From: Nitrospira sp.
GTDB lineage: Bacteria; Nitrospirota; Nitrospiria; Nitrospirales; Nitrospiraceae
Length of the DNA stretch: 64,000 nucleotides
Assembly (NCBI GenBank): GCA_024998625.1
Contig: JACOEL010000001.1
Coordinates: 404,722 to 468,721 of the forward strand
Direction of reading: 5' to 3'
Shown here: positions 61,872 through 64,000 of the stretch, one piece after another
Layout of the letters: the number at the start of each line of letters is the position of its first letter
Numbering within the stretch: position 1 is the first letter of the stretch
Position numbers and translations under genes: made by a program
Notes under the pieces: generated by a model
Databases searched by the model: none
What the model was told of the DNA's origin: nothing
What the model saw: only the letters and a program-made list of their open reading frames with translations

Positions 61872-62294
61872 TTATGCCTCCATTGCTTGCGCCACGTCCG
61901 CCGGCGTGACCGGTTGACCGAAGAGAAATTCCGCGCGCGAGCCCTGCCGGGATTGCAATGCCGCCAGATTGGTTCTGGTGGTCGTCCCAGCCCCGAAGGC
62001 CGAGAGGAACGCATTGCGCGTGTTCGTGCCGAGCACGGAGACGGTGCCCATCGAGAGAATCGTCTGAATGCGCTGCTTCTCCTGAGCTGTCAGCGAGGCC
62101 CATTCCGCCGGCACGATGGCATCGAACACTTCCCAGGCCGGCACGGTGGTGCGAGGGATACTGACGGCCGCGCGGGATTGGTTCAGCACGTCGGCCACCG
62201 CGCCGTGATTCCCCGCCGCCAGGAGCGCGGCATAGCCCAGCGTCAGCGGATCGGTCTGCAATTCGGTCTTCAGTTGGGCATAATTCAGTGGCAT
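61872..62294 (-). CDS. Conserved phage structural-region protein
   Basis: 140 residues: LKTELQTDPLTLGYAALLAA, LNQSRAAVSIPR, EVFDAIVPAEW and SRAEFLFGQPVTPADVAQA. This arrangement recurs in many tailed prophages next to tail-fibre genes, with no assigned function that I know of. It directly precedes the beta-rich protein. Confidence 0.7.
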   Translation of the reverse strand: MPLNYAQLKTELQTDPLTLGYAALLAAGNHGAVADVLNQSRAAVSIPRTTVPAWEVFDAIVPAEWASLTAQEKQRIQTILSMGTVSVLGTNTRNAFLSAFGAGTTTRTNLAALQSRQGSRAEFLFGQPVTPADVAQAMEA

Positions 62295-62301
62295 AAGGCT
62301 C

Positions 62302-63756
62302 CTACGGTTTACAGGTGACCGTGATCTTCCGGCTGCTGGCCGTCCCGGTTCTGGTGTTCGTCACGCCGCCCGGACAGTCGGTGTCTTTCCATTCGAGAAT
62401 GACTTTTTTCTCCATTTTTGTCGTCACCCCGAAGCCTGCCGATGGCGGCACCGGAGGCGGGACGACTGGCGGCGGGACAACCGGCGGAGAAGGCGTCACA
62501 GGTGGAGGAACCACGGGCGGCGGTTCGACCGGAGGCACCGGGCCACTCGTGAGCACCGGCCAGCCGCCGACGCTCATGGGATCGCTGATCCAGCGGCCGG
62601 TCCCCTTGCGCACATCGTTCACAATGCGGGCGTCGACCGCATCACGCGGCCAGGCCCCTGAATGATTCAGGACCCGCTCATAGGCTTCTGCGGCGGAAAC
62701 CGTCGGCATGGGCGGATGCGGATAGCGCTGCGTCTGAATCGCAATGCCGCCGTTGTCGCCCCAGATCACACACGTCTGCGAATCGCCGGGCTTGCAATGC
62801 CGCCCGACGTTGCCTTCCACGTAGATCCCGCTCTGCGCGGAATACGTCTGCCCGCCCATCGTGCGGATTTCATTATTGGAGACGTTATAGGCGGAGAAGA
62901 GCGGCCCATCGATGCCGAGCTTGTAATAGTTCCCGACGAAATTGATGTGGATGGGCGCGTAGTACGGCACGATCTGCGCCGCCACGCCGCTGGAGTTGTA
63001 ATCGACGTTATTGACGAAATCGACCTCCCCGCCGGAGGTCTGCGGGAAGCGCAAGAGATTATGCGCGCTCAGATTGCGCAGGATGCTCACGGTCTCGGGG
63101 CTGCGTGAGCCGGTGCCGGTGAGAATGGCTTTGCTGGAGCAGTTGTTACAGCCGCCCCCGCTGATCAGCCCTTCGGCGATGATGCTGTCCTGGATGGTCG
63201 TGCGCTGCGCCCCATAGATCACCCCGATGGAATCGTCGGTGGTCCACGAAATAGAACAATGATCGATGATCACGTCATGAATGCCGCTCCCGTCTGTTTC
63301 GCGGCTCATCACCGAGATGCCGTTGGCGTTCGTCGGTAACGACGCGAACCCCGGACGCACACGCACATGCCGGACGATGACGTGATTCGCCCTAATGCTG
63401 ATGCCCCAGTTCTTCAAGGCAATGGGTTGCGGCGAGCCGTCGATGGTGACGTAATCATTCCGAATCGTGATGTCTCCGGACAGATTGATCGTTCCCGCGA
63501 CCATCACGCGGCAGGTGCGCGGCCCGCTCATCACTTCGGCGCATTCCCGCAAACTGCCCGGTCCGGAGTTGTTCAAATTCGTGACATCGACCACGACGCC
63601 CCCGCGCCCGCCTTGCGCGCAGCGGCCATACCCTTCCGCGCCGTCGAAGGCCAACGGCGCGCCGTTCGGGCAGGGCTCGGCCGCGTATGAGGAGAGGGAG
63701 GCGGCCGGCACGGCCATCACTGTGAGTGTCAGTACCAACAGGACTCGGATCTTCAT
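62302..63756 (-). CDS. Secreted pectate-lyase-like beta-helix protein
   Basis: 484 residues. A signal peptide covers residues 1-26 (ending SLSSYAAE). The catalytic-type domain (27-400) begins AFDGAEGYGRCAQGGRGGVV and VTNLNNSGPGSLREC, the opening of polysaccharide lyase family 1, and continues as a parallel beta helix (IIDHCSISWTTDDSIGV). A Pro/Val-rich linker (about 410-440) leads to a short C-terminal domain with two Cys. It could be a prophage-borne secreted lyase or a tail-spike depolymerase; the signal peptide favours the former. Its start overlaps the upstream gene (ATGA). Confidence 0.8.
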   Translation of the reverse strand: MKIRVLLVLTLTVMAVPAASLSSYAAEPCPNGAPLAFDGAEGYGRCAQGGRGGVVVDVTNLNNSGPGSLRECAEVMSGPRTCRVMVAGTINLSGDITIRNDYVTIDGSPQPIALKNWGISIRANHVIVRHVRVRPGFASLPTNANGISVMSRETDGSGIHDVIIDHCSISWTTDDSIGVIYGAQRTTIQDSIIAEGLISGGGCNNCSSKAILTGTGSRSPETVSILRNLSAHNLLRFPQTSGGEVDFVNNVDYNSSGVAAQIVPYYAPIHINFVGNYYKLGIDGPLFSAYNVSNNEIRTMGGQTYSAQSGIYVEGNVGRHCKPGDSQTCVIWGDNGGIAIQTQRYPHPPMPTVSAAEAYERVLNHSGAWPRDAVDARIVNDVRKGTGRWISDPMSVGGWPVLTSGPVPPVEPPPVVPPPVTPSPPVVPPPVVPPPVPPSAGFGVTTKMEKKVILEWKDTDCPGGVTNTRTGTASSRKITVTCKP

Positions 63757-63971
63757 GGTGTCATTCCTCCTGGCGCGGCAGAGATTTTGCGGCCCGGCAA
63801 ATCCGCGAGCGTCCGGCTAAAGGCCGTGAGCGTGGCCTCCAGCCCCTGTACCCTCTGCACCAGCGGGGCGAGATCGGTTTGCCGGGCAGCCATCCACGAT
63901 TCCAGCGACGCAAGGCGGCTCATGATGCCCTCGTACTCCTCGACGGTGAGCGAGACAGTCGTGACCGGCAT
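63753..63971 (-). CDS. Small coiled-coil phage protein
   Basis: 72 residues: MPVTTVSLTVEEYEGIM then a coiled-coil-like stretch (RLASLESWMAARQ, LVQRVQGLEATLTAF). AGGAGG precedes ATG 63971, which is preferred to the ATG 15 bases upstream. Its stop overlaps the pectate-lyase-like gene. Function unknown. Confidence 0.6.
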   Translation of the reverse strand: MPVTTVSLTVEEYEGIMSRLASLESWMAARQTDLAPLVQRVQGLEATLTAFSRTLADLPGRKISAAPGGMTP

Positions 63972-64000
63972 GGTTACCTCCTGCACGTCAGAGTGATAGT

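Larger units (their letters stand above)
44930..64000. mobile_element. Prophage integrated at tRNA-Phe (right end beyond window)
   Basis: From the tRNA-Phe 3' end rightwards the window holds a tyrosine recombinase, an excisionase-like protein, HNH nucleases, RusA, a phage replication protein, lysis genes and tail/baseplate genes. Genes are tightly packed with ATGA or GTGA overlaps. The left boundary is inferred from the integrase position; the exact core att sequence cannot be set without the other end. Terminase, portal and capsid genes are not in the window. Confidence 0.88.

Noticed and set aside
44950..64000. CRISPR array, toxin-antitoxin or known anti-phage defence system
   Set aside because: No direct-repeat/spacer pattern is visible, and no defence gene family could be recognised. 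The small regulators do not pair with an identifiable toxin.

Overview
The window is high-GC bacterial chromosome with CCA-encoding tRNA genes, Shine-Dalgarno-led genes and a small PilZ protein of a style I associate with Nitrospira-like bacteria. The host assignment is only a low-to-moderate confidence inference. No ribosomal or other lineage marker is present.

Region 1 (1-42616, all minus strand) is one very tight operon of 13 genes for a hybrid NRPS/PKS product; its left end runs off the window. In transcription order it holds: a fatty acyl-AMP ligase (FAAL)-ACP-C-A protein carrying a guanidinoacetate-methyltransferase-like domain; a separate small protein with the missing C-terminal part of that A domain plus a carrier domain; a KS-AT-KR-ACP polyketide synthase; a SyrD/PvdE-type exporter; a diaminobutyrate aminotransferase; a PvdQ-like acylase; an MbtH protein; a type II thioesterase; a SyrP-like 2-oxoglutarate/Fe(II) hydroxylase; three NRPSs; and the start of a fourth. 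Hand-read specificity codes suggest acyl-X-ketide-Dab-Ser-Dab-(D)Dab-Asp-Gly-... The precursor supply (Dab), hydroxylases (for beta-hydroxy-Asp), FAAL, exporter and periplasmic acylase together look like an acylated pro-siderophore or lipopeptide that is exported and then deacylated, as in pyoverdine maturation.

Region 2 (42617-44950) is host backbone. It has an intergenic region with a perfect dyad, a divergent PilZ gene, a zinc-ribbon microprotein, a possible small ORF, tRNA-Ser(GCU) and tRNA-Phe(GAA).

Region 3 (about 44930 to the right end) is a prophage integrated at the 3' end of tRNA-Phe. The integrase gene reads antisense through the tRNA. Leftward early genes (44.8-54.3 kb) include integrase, an excisionase-like HTH protein, HNH nucleases, RusA, a replication protein, an HD hydrolase and many zinc-ribbon or membrane microproteins, mostly joined by 4-base overlaps. 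A plus-strand cassette (54.3-56.5 kb) holds regulators and lipoproteins. It is bounded by two sigma70-type promoters whose 17-base spacers are palindromic operators, each with an ATG six bases after the -10. Leftward late genes (56.5-64 kb) hold lysis functions (M15 endolysin, TM/holin-like proteins, spanin-like lipoprotein), baseplate and tail-fibre proteins, a LamG/20-residue-repeat protein and a secreted pectate-lyase-like protein. Head, packaging and terminase genes and the other att site must lie beyond the right edge, if present. Two early genes carry -1 frameshifts at G runs.
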